Shown piece after piece: positions 19,171 to 27,585 of a stretch of 54,261 nucleotides of DNA. This stretch comes from an uncultured Lachnospiraceae bacterium (lineage in GTDB: Bacteria; Bacillota; Clostridia; Lachnospirales; Lachnospiraceae), in assembly GCA_944380065.1 (NCBI GenBank), contig CALWGM010000122.1, positions 1 through 54,261 of the forward strand, written 5' to 3'. The first letter of the stretch is position 1, and every line of letters starts with the position of its first letter. Below the pieces are notes generated by a model, which saw nothing but the letters and a program-made list of their open reading frames with translations, had not been told where the DNA came from and ran no database searches. Position numbers and translations under genes: made by a program.

Positions 19171-19908
19171 TCACTTTCCATGGTCTGATTTCAATCGACG
19201 AATTTCTTCTTCCGTCAGGAGCCGGCATTCTCCCGGCTTTAACTGTTCATCCAGCACGAGCGTCCCCATCCGCAGGCGTTTCAGATACAGAACCTCCATC
19301 CCCACAGCCTGAAACATCCGTTTGACCTGATGGAACTTTCCCTCTGTAACCGTTACCCGGACCTCGCACCAGCCTTCCCCCGCATCCGGATGGGAGGAAA
19401 CTGCCTCCAGCACCGCCGGCGCAGTGGGGCGCTTCTCCCCGATCTCCAGACCCTGTGCGAACTGCCGGACTGTGGCCTCCGTAACAAGGCCGCGGACCCT
19501 GGCAAAATATTCTTTTTCCACGTGTTTCCCGGGAGCTAAAAGCGCGTGGTTCAAAGCGCCGTCGTCCGTGATCAGCAGCAGCCCTTCGGTATCCTTATCC
19601 AGCCGCCCCACCGGTGAAAGGTCTCTGTGCCGCAGGGGCGGGAGAAACTGCATCACTGTCTGTTCTTTCGCATCCTCTGTGGCTGTGATGCAGCCTGCCG
19701 GTTTATACAGCATCCAGTACTGGTATGGCTCGTAGGAAACCGGATTTCCATCCACATAAAGCTGATCCTTTTCCGGATCAAAACGGAAGGAACCGTTTTT
19801 CACCGTCTCCCGGTTGACCATCACCCGCCCGGCAGCAAAGAGCTTTCTGCTTTCCGACCGGGTGGCGATCTTAAGTTGTGACAAAACCTTATCGATACGC
19901 ATCAGCAT
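19171..19908 (-). CDS. RsuA/RluB-family pseudouridine synthase
   Basis: 245 residues. N-terminal S4 domain (MRIDKVLSQLKIATRSESRK) and a catalytic domain with SPVGRLDKDTEGLLLITDDG containing the catalytic aspartate. The length and the GRLDKDTEGLL signature point to the RsuA/RluB/RluE group, which modifies single uridines in rRNA. I chose the ATG at 19908, nine bases after AAAGGAAG; an ATG two codons later is possible. The gene is tightly coupled to the HAD gene downstream. Confidence 0.88.
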   Translation of the reverse strand: MLMRIDKVLSQLKIATRSESRKLFAAGRVMVNRETVKNGSFRFDPEKDQLYVDGNPVSYEPYQYWMLYKPAGCITATEDAKEQTVMQFLPPLRHRDLSPVGRLDKDTEGLLLITDDGALNHALLAPGKHVEKEYFARVRGLVTEATVRQFAQGLEIGEKRPTAPAVLEAVSSHPDAGEGWCEVRVTVTEGKFHQVKRMFQAVGMEVLYLKRLRMGTLVLDEQLKPGECRLLTEEEIRRLKSDHGK

Positions 19909-19972
19909 AAATCCCTGCTTCCTTTCTCTCACCGCAGCGTGTTTCTTCCCCGGATATTTTTCGCAGAAAAGT

Positions 19973-20617
19973 CTACGGCAGCCCGTAGTCTGCCTGGATC
20001 AGATCCTCCCTGCGCTCTTCTAAAAACGGATAGGGATCCACCGCCTGGTCTTCTCCGTTTTCATCCGGCACATAAATTCCCAGGTGCAGATGTACCACAA
20101 ACTGCCCTGTGGTTCCCTCTTCTCCATATCCGCTGTCCCCCACAAAACCGAGGAACTGTCCGGCCAGAACCTCGCTTCCCACCTGAATATCCTCCGCGTA
20201 GGATTCCAGATGCGCGTAGTAATAATACATCCCGCCGGGACTGCGGATCCCGATCCGCCAGCCTCCTAACTTCAGCCATCCCAGCTGCTCCACCGTCCCG
20301 TCCGTCATGGATACCACCGGATAAACGCCGCGCCGGTTGACCGAGGTAATGATATCGCAGCCCTCATGATGTCGGTCCCCGCCGAAGCTCCTGTCTGCCT
20401 GCCAGGAATCCACATACTCAAAAGACAGCTCTTCCAACCCGGATCCGGCAATCGGAAAAAACCGTGTTTCCCCTGAGATCACAGACTGTTCCCGGCGATT
20501 TGCGGATCCCGTATCCGCCGCCCGCTGTTTCAGCTGGCCGGCCAGTACGGTGTCCATCAGAACAACGGCGGCTAAGGCAATCAGATAAAAACGATATGCT
20601 TTCAGCTTCTTTCTCAT
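19973..20617 (-). CDS. M23-family membrane-anchored metallopeptidase
   Basis: 214 residues: one N-terminal membrane segment (FYLIALAAVVLMDTVL, about 10-26), a short linker, then a LytM/M23 domain with zinc motifs HHEGCDI and HLHLGIY. These enzymes cut peptidoglycan stem or cross-link peptides; some, such as SpoIIQ, are used in engulfment during sporulation. The divergent neighbour is a sporulation membrane protein, which makes a sporulation role plausible but unproven. No convincing Shine-Dalgarno sequence precedes the ATG. Confidence 0.85.
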   Translation of the reverse strand: MRKKLKAYRFYLIALAAVVLMDTVLAGQLKQRAADTGSANRREQSVISGETRFFPIAGSGLEELSFEYVDSWQADRSFGGDRHHEGCDIITSVNRRGVYPVVSMTDGTVEQLGWLKLGGWRIGIRSPGGMYYYYAHLESYAEDIQVGSEVLAGQFLGFVGDSGYGEEGTTGQFVVHLHLGIYVPDENGEDQAVDPYPFLEERREDLIQADYGLP

Positions 20618-20669
20618 AGATGATCCATAAATCCCGAATCAATTCATTCTATGACCAATAAGATATAGT

Positions 20670-21650
20670 ATGAAAAAGAAAGTCATTTCCGTGTGCTTTG
20701 CACTGCTCATCCTGTACTGCCTGCTGTTTCCGCGGCAGATGGCGGCCTCAGTAACCGGCGGGCTGGCTCTGTGGTATCGCTCCATCCTGCCCACACTGCT
20801 CCCCTTTTGCGTTTTTTCCGCCATCATTGTCCGTTCCGGTATCTACGACCGGATCTTTGAAAAGCTGTACCCGGTTACCCGTATCCTCTACCCGGTCCGC
20901 GCGCCGCTCATCTACCCTGTCATCACCGGATTCCTGTTCGGATTCCCTCTGGGGAGTAAAATCTGCGCCGACCTTTACGCTTCCGGAAAGGTCTCCTCTA
21001 AGGAAGCGGAGCTTGCCTGCTGCATCAGCAACAATTTCGGTCCCGCCTTTCTCTATAACTATCTGTCCGTGGGCGTCCTTGGAGGGGAAATCCCGGCTGC
21101 GCTCCTGTTTGCAGCCTGCTATCTGCCCCCGCTGCTCACCGGGAGGGTACTGCTCGCCGCAGCAAACCGCAGTTCCCGGACAAAGTCTTTCCGCCTGTCC
21201 GGTCAGGAATCCGCAGCCGCACCGCCGCCATCTGTCCCGGGCAAAACAAAAACGGCATCCAGATCTCAATTAAACATGAAAATCATAGATGCCGGAATTA
21301 TGGACGGATTTACAACCATGATCAAGCTGGCCGGATATATCCTGCTGTCTGCCCTGCTGGCCGATCTCCTGAAAAGGATCCCCTGGGACAGCAGCCTGTT
21401 CCCCTGTATCTGCATCGGCGCCACGGAAATCACCAACGGTCTCCGGCAGATCCCGCTCCTGCCAGCAAATCTCCCTCTCCGGGCAGCGCTGGCTGTGGGC
21501 ATGGTCGGCTTCGGGGGAATCAGCGGCCTGCTGCAGACAAATGCCATGATGAAAGCCACCGGCTTCCGCCTGGGCTGCTATGTCTGCTTTAAACTGTTCT
21601 GCAGCCTGACAGGAATCCTGCTCCTGCTCGCCCTGCTCCCTTTCTGCTGA
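20670..21650 (+). CDS. ylbJ: Sporulation integral membrane protein YlbJ-like
   Basis: 326 residues, strongly hydrophobic with about eight membrane segments. FLFGFPLGSKICADLYASG, CISNNFGPAFLYNYLSVG and the nucleoside-recognition-type tail AVGMVGFGGISGLLQTNAM are typical of the YlbJ/SpoVV-like gate-domain proteins, which are needed for spore cortex or dipicolinate handling. One of three plus-strand genes. The start ATG has no ribosome site in the preceding 25 bases, as with its divergent M23 neighbour; the 52-base spacer between them must hold both promoters. Confidence 0.88.
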   Translation: MKKKVISVCFALLILYCLLFPRQMAASVTGGLALWYRSILPTLLPFCVFSAIIVRSGIYDRIFEKLYPVTRILYPVRAPLIYPVITGFLFGFPLGSKICADLYASGKVSSKEAELACCISNNFGPAFLYNYLSVGVLGGEIPAALLFAACYLPPLLTGRVLLAAANRSSRTKSFRLSGQESAAAPPPSVPGKTKTASRSQLNMKIIDAGIMDGFTTMIKLAGYILLSALLADLLKRIPWDSSLFPCICIGATEITNGLRQIPLLPANLPLRAALAVGMVGFGGISGLLQTNAMMKATGFRLGCYVCFKLFCSLTGILLLLALLPFC

Positions 21651-21663
21651 ACAGACGAAAAGG

Positions 21664-22278
21664 TCAGATCAGGTCGATCTCGTCGGATTTCTTTTCTTCC
21701 CCGGACTCTGCCAGCGCGGCATCCTCCTCAGAGGAACCCTCAGAAGGCGTCAGTTCATTCCGGTTCGCTTTGACGATATCGTAGCAATTCTGAAGAGAAG
21801 AAAGCAGACCGTCATATTTCGCCTTGGATGTATCGATGGCATGTACCACAATGTTCTCTAAATTACTGAGCAGATTATCTGTATACTCAATCGCCGCTGT
21901 ACGGATGGAATTCGCATCCTCCGTGGCCTTATCCAGGATCTCCTGTGCCTGGTTTGTGGCGATGGAAACCACCTCATTGGCCTGGGCGTACGCCTGCTGC
22001 ATGATCTGGTGCTCGCTGACCAGCTCGTTGGTCTGGATCTGCGCCTGCGCGATAATCTCGTCCGCCTTCGCCTGGGCATCGGACAAAATCGCATCCTTGT
22101 TGGCGATAATCTTCTGATAGCGCTTGATCTCCTCCGGTGTTTTCAGGCGCAGCTCTGTCAGGAGCTCCATCAGCTCTTCCTTATCCACAACAATCTTGCC
22201 CTTGGAAAATGTGGAGGACTTACAGCTGTCAATATATTCTTCAATTTCTGCAATAATCTGTTCCAAACGACTATTCAT
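21664..22278 (-). CDS. Coiled-coil protein, DivIVA/ATP-synthase-B-like, function unknown
   Basis: 204 residues, almost entirely charged and Ala/Gln-rich helix (about 60-150: DAQAKADEIIAQAQIQ and following), with a short structured N-terminus and an acidic C-terminal tail ending KSDEIDLI. AAGGAGAG precedes the ATG. Similar proteins in this lineage are often labelled ATPase or V-ATPase subunit H-like, only because of the coiled coil. It is the last gene of the pgsA-rsmD-coaD run. A structural or division-related role is possible but not shown. Confidence 0.65.
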   Translation of the reverse strand: MNSRLEQIIAEIEEYIDSCKSSTFSKGKIVVDKEELMELLTELRLKTPEEIKRYQKIIANKDAILSDAQAKADEIIAQAQIQTNELVSEHQIMQQAYAQANEVVSIATNQAQEILDKATEDANSIRTAAIEYTDNLLSNLENIVVHAIDTSKAKYDGLLSSLQNCYDIVKANRNELTPSEGSSEEDAALAESGEEKKSDEIDLI

Positions 22279-22292
22279 GTGAAATCTCTCCT

Positions 22293-22778
22293 TTATCTGC
22301 TGATGTTAAACTTGTCATATACTCTTTGAACAACCGCTTCCGGTACAAATTTCGAGATATCCCCGCCGTAGGAGGCAACCTCCTTCACGATCGTGGAACT
22401 CAGGTATGAATATTTCAGATTCGTCGTCAGGAAAATCGTATCTACCTGAGGATTCACCACATGGTTGGTCTGGGCAATCTGCAGCTCATACTCAAAATCC
22501 GTGACAGCCCGCAGACCTCTGACAATGATCGTCGCCTGTATCTGTCTGGCATAATCCGCAGTCAGCCCGTCAAACGTGCTCACTGTCACATTCGGCATCT
22601 GTGCCGTCAGCTCTTTTATCATACTAACACGTTCTTCCACAGAAAACAACGGATTTTTTGCATTGTTTCTCAAAACGGCCACGTTCAGTTCATCTACCAT
22701 TTTCGCGGACCTCTCAATAATATCCAGATGCCCAAAGGTCAGCGGGTCAAAACTTCCCGGGTAAATTGCTCTCTTCAT
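22293..22778 (-). CDS. coaD: Phosphopantetheine adenylyltransferase
   Basis: 161 residues, canonical length. The nucleotidyltransferase motif [14 protein letters not shown] at 8-21 and the KMSKS-like ISSTxV equivalent [13 protein letters not shown] are present, together with [15 protein letters not shown]. It adenylylates 4'-phosphopantetheine to dephospho-CoA, the fourth step of CoA synthesis. Next to rsmD, a pairing seen across many bacteria. GGAAGAGG lies before the ATG. Confidence 0.97.
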   Translation of the reverse strand: MKRAIYPGSFDPLTFGHLDIIERSAKMVDELNVAVLRNNAKNPLFSVEERVSMIKELTAQMPNVTVSTFDGLTADYARQIQATIIVRGLRAVTDFEYELQIAQTNHVVNPQVDTIFLTTNLKYSYLSSTIVKEVASYGGDISKFVPEAVVQRVYDKFNISR

Positions 22779-22815
22779 TTTTTCCTCTTCCTTATCTCAA
22801 TGCTCTTTTGTCCCC

Positions 22816-23382
22816 TTAAAAAGAAGGCTTCTGCCTGCAGCGCAGGAAAATATGCTGGTTGGATTTATACCGCTTCACACGGTAAACTTCAAACCGGCCG
22901 CCCATCAGGCTGTCCGGGTCAAAGGACAGCGCCTCTTCCGCAATGATTATGGTATCCTCTCCAATGACCGAGGAATTCTCCAGATAATCCAGGGCTTCCT
23001 TCACCAGCCCTTTCCCGTAGGGCGGATCCATAAAGATAATATCGAATACATACCGCCGCTCCAGCGTGCGCAGCGCCGCCAGAAAATCCATACACTTCAG
23101 GTCACAATAGGAATTGAATTTTGTAAAATTAATATTATCCTGGATACAGGCCGCCGCCCTGCGGTTGTTTTCTACAAATACCGCCTTCTTTGCGCCGCGG
23201 CTGACTGCTTCCAGGCCGATGGCCCCGCTTCCCGCAAAAAGATCCAGGAAAACAGCCCCGGGGACGTCCATCTGAATGATATTGAACAGAGTCTCCTTGA
23301 TCCGGTCTGTGGTCGGGCGCGTATCTGTGCCCTCAATGGTTTTCAACGGCATGCTCCGTGCCGTTCCGGCAATAATTCTCAT
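22816..23382 (-). CDS. rsmD: 16S rRNA (guanine966-N2)-methyltransferase RsmD
   Basis: 188 residues. MRIIAGTARS opening, TRPTTDRIKETLFNII, SAM-binding motif FLDLFAGSGAIGLEAVSRG and catalytic IIFMDPPYGKG. It methylates the exocyclic amine of G966 in 16S rRNA during 30S assembly. GGAG lies twelve bases before the ATG. It is followed by coaD. Confidence 0.96.
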   Translation of the reverse strand: MRIIAGTARSMPLKTIEGTDTRPTTDRIKETLFNIIQMDVPGAVFLDLFAGSGAIGLEAVSRGAKKAVFVENNRRAAACIQDNINFTKFNSYCDLKCMDFLAALRTLERRYVFDIIFMDPPYGKGLVKEALDYLENSSVIGEDTIIIAEEALSFDPDSLMGGRFEVYRVKRYKSNQHIFLRCRQKPSF

Positions 23383-23412
23383 AAATACTGCTCCATTTCT
23401 GTGCGGAGGAAA

Positions 23413-23979
23413 TCAGTCCTGTTCCTTCAGCACCTGCTTATTTTTGATCAGATAATCAATCAGGGAAATGATGGTCAGCACCAGCGCCACATACAAAAGG
23501 ATCACACCCAGCACATGTACCACATTGATCTGGCCGATCCAGAATCCCCATGCGCAGTCTAAAATCAGCAGGACAATAGCCACCATCTGGAACGTTGTCT
23601 TGAACTTGCCCCACATGCTGGCAGCGATCACGATCTGATGCTCTGCGGCAATCAGACGGAATCCGCTGATGATAAACTCCCGGGCAATGATAATGATCAC
23701 GATCCAGGACGGAACCTTTTCCAGCTCAATCAGGCAGATCAGCGCGGAGCAGACCAGCAGTTTGTCCGCCAGGGGATCCATAAACTTTCCAAAATTCGTC
23801 ACTAAGTTATACTTCCGGGCAATCTTTCCGTCCAGCATATCGGTCAGGCTGGCCACGATAAAAATCACCAGCGCCAAAATGGGCGCAGCCTTGCCCAGCC
23901 CCACGTCAGCCAAAAGGAAAAACACAAAAAACGGGATCAGAATCACCCGGAACATTGTCAGTTTATTCGGTAAATTCAT
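23413..23979 (-). CDS. pgsA: CDP-diacylglycerol-glycerol-3-phosphate 3-phosphatidyltransferase
   Basis: 188 residues with several membrane helices and the CDP-alcohol phosphatidyltransferase motif DGKIARKYNLVTNFGKFMD continuing PLAD, holding the four metal-binding aspartates. It makes phosphatidylglycerol phosphate, committing CDP-diacylglycerol to anionic phospholipids. TTGGAG lies six bases before the ATG at 23979; an adjacent ATG at 23982 is an alternative. Confidence 0.93.
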   Translation of the reverse strand: MNLPNKLTMFRVILIPFFVFFLLADVGLGKAAPILALVIFIVASLTDMLDGKIARKYNLVTNFGKFMDPLADKLLVCSALICLIELEKVPSWIVIIIIAREFIISGFRLIAAEHQIVIAASMWGKFKTTFQMVAIVLLILDCAWGFWIGQINVVHVLGVILLYVALVLTIISLIDYLIKNKQVLKEQD

Positions 23980-24009
23980 CATGTACTCCAATCATTTCAT
24001 TCTGTCAGC

Positions 24010-25332
24010 TCAGACCAGTTCCCCGATCAGGTCATATTCATAAGCGCCGGTGATCCTCGCCCTTACGAAATCCCCGCTCATCAGCTCCTGGTCTGTATTC
24101 AGGAAGACGTAACCGTCCACATCCGGCGCGTCCCGGTAGCTTCTGCCGATATAGGCATTTTCGTCCGCCACCTTTCCCTCGATCATCACGTCCAGTTCAC
24201 GGCCCACCATGTCCTCATTTTTATCCATGATCACTTCTTCCTGAAGTTCCATCACATCGGCCTGCCACTCTTCCTTTACTTCCTCATCAATCTGATCCGG
24301 GAACGCTGCGGCCGGCGTATGTTCCTCCGCAGAATAGGTAAAAGCCCCCAGACGGTCAAACTCGGTATCGTTGACAAACTGCATCAGTTCCTCATGCTGC
24401 TCTTTTGTCTCCCCGGGAAATCCGCAGATCAGCGTTGTACGCAGGGCAATATCCGGAATCGCTTCCCGCAGGGCGCTGATTTTCTCCTCCAGCATCCGCC
24501 GGTCGGTCCGCCGTCCCATCCTTTTTAAGATATCAGAATTGATATGCTGGATCGGCATGTCGATATAATGGCAGACCTTGTCATTGTCACGGATGGCTTC
24601 GATCAGCTCCTCATAAATCTCCTCCGGATAACAGTACATCAGGCGGATCCAGTACAGACCCGGAATCTGGTTCAGTTCATGCAGCAGCAGGTGGAGCGAT
24701 TTCTTTCCATACAGATCCACGCCATACACAGTCGTCTCCTGAGCCACTAAGATCAGCTCCCGCACGCCGCCTTTCACCAGTTCCCTGGCCTCATTCAGCA
24801 GCTCCTCCATGGGAACGCTGCGGTAGGCGCCGCGGATCGACGGGATGATACAGTACGTACAGCGCTTATCGCATCCTTCCGCGATTTTCAGGTAGGCATA
24901 ATGACCTCCGGTGGAAACACTGCGGCGGGCTTCCCGCTGCTCGATCCCCTCCAGCGGATCATACGCCTGATAGGTCCCGCCCTGAAGCACCTTTTCGATT
25001 GCTTCTATAATATGCTCCGTGGAATTGGTCCCTAAAACAGCGTCCACCTCCGGGATCTCTTTTAAAATCTCCTCCTGATAGCGCTGCGCCAGGCAGCCGC
25101 AGACAATGAGCGCCCGGCAGGATCCCTCCGTCCGGTAACGGGCCATCTCCAAAATGGACTGGATGCTTTCTTCTTTTGCGTCGTGGATAAAACAGCAGGT
25201 GTTGATCACGATCACATCTGCCTCTGTCTCATCATCGGTAACCTCATACTGATGCTTTGTGAGCTTTCCCAGCATGAACTCGGAGTCCACTAAGTTCTTA
25301 TCACACCCGAGCGAAATAAATAATACTTTCAT
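24010..25332 (-). CDS. rimO: Ribosomal protein S12 methylthiotransferase RimO
   Basis: 440 residues: UPF0004 domain (ISLGCDKNLVDSE, INTCCFI, IVCGCLAQRY, three Cys for the auxiliary cluster), radical-SAM core with KIAEGCDKRCTYCIIPSIRG, and a C-terminal TRAM domain (about 375-440). LGCDKNLVDSE is the RimO rather than the MiaB signature. It adds a methylthio group to Asp88 of S12. The ATG at 25332 has GGAG nearby and gives the conserved N-terminus MKVLFISLGC. It overlaps no neighbour and follows rpoZ by 13 bases. Confidence 0.95.
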   Translation of the reverse strand: MKVLFISLGCDKNLVDSEFMLGKLTKHQYEVTDDETEADVIVINTCCFIHDAKEESIQSILEMARYRTEGSCRALIVCGCLAQRYQEEILKEIPEVDAVLGTNSTEHIIEAIEKVLQGGTYQAYDPLEGIEQREARRSVSTGGHYAYLKIAEGCDKRCTYCIIPSIRGAYRSVPMEELLNEARELVKGGVRELILVAQETTVYGVDLYGKKSLHLLLHELNQIPGLYWIRLMYCYPEEIYEELIEAIRDNDKVCHYIDMPIQHINSDILKRMGRRTDRRMLEEKISALREAIPDIALRTTLICGFPGETKEQHEELMQFVNDTEFDRLGAFTYSAEEHTPAAAFPDQIDEEVKEEWQADVMELQEEVIMDKNEDMVGRELDVMIEGKVADENAYIGRSYRDAPDVDGYVFLNTDQELMSGDFVRARITGAYEYDLIGELV

Positions 25333-25345
25333 CACAGCTCCAAAA

Positions 25346-25600
25346 TCAGATTTCTTCAATGTCGTCGTCTTCCCCAAGGATCTTTACTTTTCCCTGGTAC
25401 AATTCCTCAACCGCGATGGAAAGCGGTTTGCCGTTTTCCACACTGTCCACCATCGGCTCTGCCCCGGCAATGATCTGGCGCGCCCGCTTGGCCGCAGCGA
25501 TCACAATGGAATAGCGGCTGTTTACCACCGGCTCCTCGCCGATATTATCAGACTCTTTGTTGACTACTTTCATTAATTCTACATAAGACGGATGGATCAT
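25346..25600 (-). CDS. rpoZ: RNA polymerase omega subunit
   Basis: 84 residues. MIHPSYVELMKVV, SRYSIVIAAAKRARQI and KPLSIAVEELYQGKVKI match omega in Firmicutes, which stabilises the beta-prime subunit. The start overlaps the gmk stop codon by four bases, the standard gmk-rpoZ arrangement. Confidence 0.95.
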   Translation of the reverse strand: MIHPSYVELMKVVNKESDNIGEEPVVNSRYSIVIAAAKRARQIIAGAEPMVDSVENGKPLSIAVEELYQGKVKILGEDDDIEEI

Positions 25601-26238
25601 ATTTCTTCTCCCTTCACATACTGTTTTAACTGGTTTTTAATCTCTTCTATCGTATCCAGGCGGCGCGCCATGCGGCTGCGCTCGCTTAAAATGATATGAT
25701 GCACTTCCTCTACACAGGCATCCAGGTCATCGTTGACCACCAGGTAATCGTAGACCTCGCAGCCGTCCGCTTCCTCCACAGCCCGTGCAAGGCGGGAATG
25801 GATCACCTCTTTTGTCTCTGTGCCCCGCCCGGCCAGACGGTCTTTTAAAATCTCCGCTGACGGCGGCGTGACAAACAAAAGCAGCGTCTCCGGAAACTGC
25901 TCCCTGATTTTTAAAGCTCCCTGAATCTCAATCTCCAGGATAACGTTTTTCCGGGCCTTCAGCTGTTCCCGCACATACGCCTTCGGTGTTCCATAATAAT
26001 TATCCACATACTGCGCATACTCTAACAGTTCATCCTGCTCAATCATGCGCAGGAACTCTTCTTTTGTCTTGAAAAAATACTCTCTTCCTTCCGCTTCCCC
26101 TGCTCTCGGCTGCCGCGTTGTGGCGGAAATTGAGAGTGCATACTGTTCGGGATAACGGCTCAGAAGCTCCTTCATGATCGTGCCCTTGCCGGAACCAGAA
26201 AATCCCGACAATACGATCAGCAGGCCATTTTCTCTCAT
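25597..26238 (-). CDS. gmk: Guanylate kinase
   Basis: 213 residues from the ATG at 26238 (AAAGGAG upstream). P-loop SGFSGSGKGT at the N-terminus, then ISATTRQPRAGEAEGREYFF, the GMP-binding region, and the lid with RLAGRGTET. It phosphorylates GMP and dGMP. A longer frame running back to 26316 lies over remA and has no ribosome site. Confidence 0.96.
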   Translation of the reverse strand: MRENGLLIVLSGFSGSGKGTIMKELLSRYPEQYALSISATTRQPRAGEAEGREYFFKTKEEFLRMIEQDELLEYAQYVDNYYGTPKAYVREQLKARKNVILEIEIQGALKIREQFPETLLLFVTPPSAEILKDRLAGRGTETKEVIHSRLARAVEEADGCEVYDYLVVNDDLDACVEEVHHIILSERSRMARRLDTIEEIKNQLKQYVKGEEI

Positions 26239-26257
26239 GGCAGTTCTCCTTTCTCCT

Positions 26258-26500
26258 TCAGGCTTCCCCCTGGCAGCGCCCTGCCAGCGTCTCCGGCTGA
26301 AGGGCAGACAGCACAATATAGTCGCTGTCCGTAGTGATCACACTTTTGGTACGGCGTCCCTGCGTGGCATCCACCAGCCGCTCCGTCTCCTTGGCCCGCT
26401 GTACCATTCGTTTGGCAGGCGCGGAATCCGGATTGATGATCGTTACGATCCTGTCCGCGTTGATGATATTTCCAAAGCCAATGTTGATAAATCCTGACAT
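26258..26500 (-). CDS. remA: RemA-family extracellular matrix/biofilm regulator (DUF370)
   Basis: 80 residues from the ATG at 26500, six bases after [35 protein letters not shown] core and [20 protein letters not shown] are typical of RemA, a small ring-forming DNA-binding regulator, in Bacillus an activator of biofilm matrix genes. Located between yicC and gmk as in many Firmicutes. The direct target in this organism is unknown. Confidence 0.93.
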   Translation of the reverse strand: MSGFINIGFGNIINADRIVTIINPDSAPAKRMVQRAKETERLVDATQGRRTKSVITTDSDYIVLSALQPETLAGRCQGEA

Positions 26501-26589
26501 GGACATTTTCCTTTCCTGTCTGGCTGCCAATTCACATGTATCCCTACAGAAAAGCGGCCAGTTCTTCCATTCACAAGATGCAGAATCAT

Positions 26590-27468
26590 TTATTCTATAT
26601 TCTGTATCTGCTCCCGCACCTTCTCGATCTCTGTCTTTAAATCGATCGCAAGATTGGAAGTTTCCAGATCATTTGCCTTTGACAGAATCGTATTGGACTC
26701 CCGGTTCATCTCCTGGGCGATAAAATCAAGCTTGCGTCCGATCCCCTCCGGGCTCTCCAGCGCATCCAGCATGGACTGGATATGCGCCCGCAGGCGCACC
26801 GTCTCTTCATCGGTGCAGATTTTATCCGCATAGAGGACAATCTCCGCAGACAGCCTGGATTCTTCGATCTGTGTATCCATAAGCAGTTCAGCCACCTTTG
26901 CTTCCAGTTTCTGCCTGTACTCCTGCAAAAGCTCCGGCGCCCGCGCCTCTACCTGATCCACGTTGACCAGCATATGATTCAGCTTCGATACCAGATCCGC
27001 TTTCAGCCTGCTGCCCTCCGCCTCCCTGGCAGAAACAAACTGATCCAATGCTCCCCGCAATGCCTTTTCCAGAAGCTGCCACAGCTCTTCCTCATCCACT
27101 CCGGCCTCTTCCATGGAAAAGACTTCCGGATAACGGGACAGGGTGCTGACACGGACATCATCTTCCAGCTGGAACTCCCGCGCCATCTCCCGCAGATATC
27201 CCAGGTACTCAGCCGCAACCGCCCGGTTATACCTGACCTGTACATCCTTCTGCCGCAGGTCCTCACAGGTAATATAGACATCCACCTTCCCCCGCTGTAC
27301 ATATTCTTTGAGGATCGCTCGGATCGGCGCCTCAAAAAAATTCAGCCGCCGGGGCATCTTGATATTCACATCAAAATAACGGTGATTGACCGATTTCAGC
27401 TCAACGGTAATCTTATGGAAATCATCAGACAGCTCGCACCGTCCGAACCCTGTCATACTTTTTATCAT
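26590..27468 (-). CDS. yicC: YicC-family endoribonuclease
   Basis: 292 residues, opening [12 protein letters not shown] and containing [17 protein letters not shown], with the C-terminal [18 protein letters not shown] and [17 protein letters not shown], a standard YicC. E. coli YicC acts as an endoribonuclease; the metal-binding acidic residues of the C-terminal part are present. First gene of the yicC-remA-gmk-rpoZ-rimO-pgsA-rsmD-coaD run, read from a strong promoter. Confidence 0.92.
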   Translation of the reverse strand: MIKSMTGFGRCELSDDFHKITVELKSVNHRYFDVNIKMPRRLNFFEAPIRAILKEYVQRGKVDVYITCEDLRQKDVQVRYNRAVAAEYLGYLREMAREFQLEDDVRVSTLSRYPEVFSMEEAGVDEEELWQLLEKALRGALDQFVSAREAEGSRLKADLVSKLNHMLVNVDQVEARAPELLQEYRQKLEAKVAELLMDTQIEESRLSAEIVLYADKICTDEETVRLRAHIQSMLDALESPEGIGRKLDFIAQEMNRESNTILSKANDLETSNLAIDLKTEIEKVREQIQNIE

Positions 27469-27546
27469 TGCCTTCTCCTCAGAATTTGGTAGAAATCTTC
27501 TGCTGTGCCTTTGATTCCCAGCAGCGAAATTTCAATAAATCACCTT

Positions 27547-27575
27547 ATTATAGAATCTTTTGCCTGGGAAGTCAA
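27547..27575 (-). promoter_or_regulatory. Sigma-A promoter of the yicC-gmk-rpoZ run
   Basis: TTGACT, 17 bases, TATAAT on the minus strand, about 80 bases before the yicC start and just past the rqcH stop codon. Confidence 0.92.
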
Positions 27576-27585
27576 TGGAATTTTC

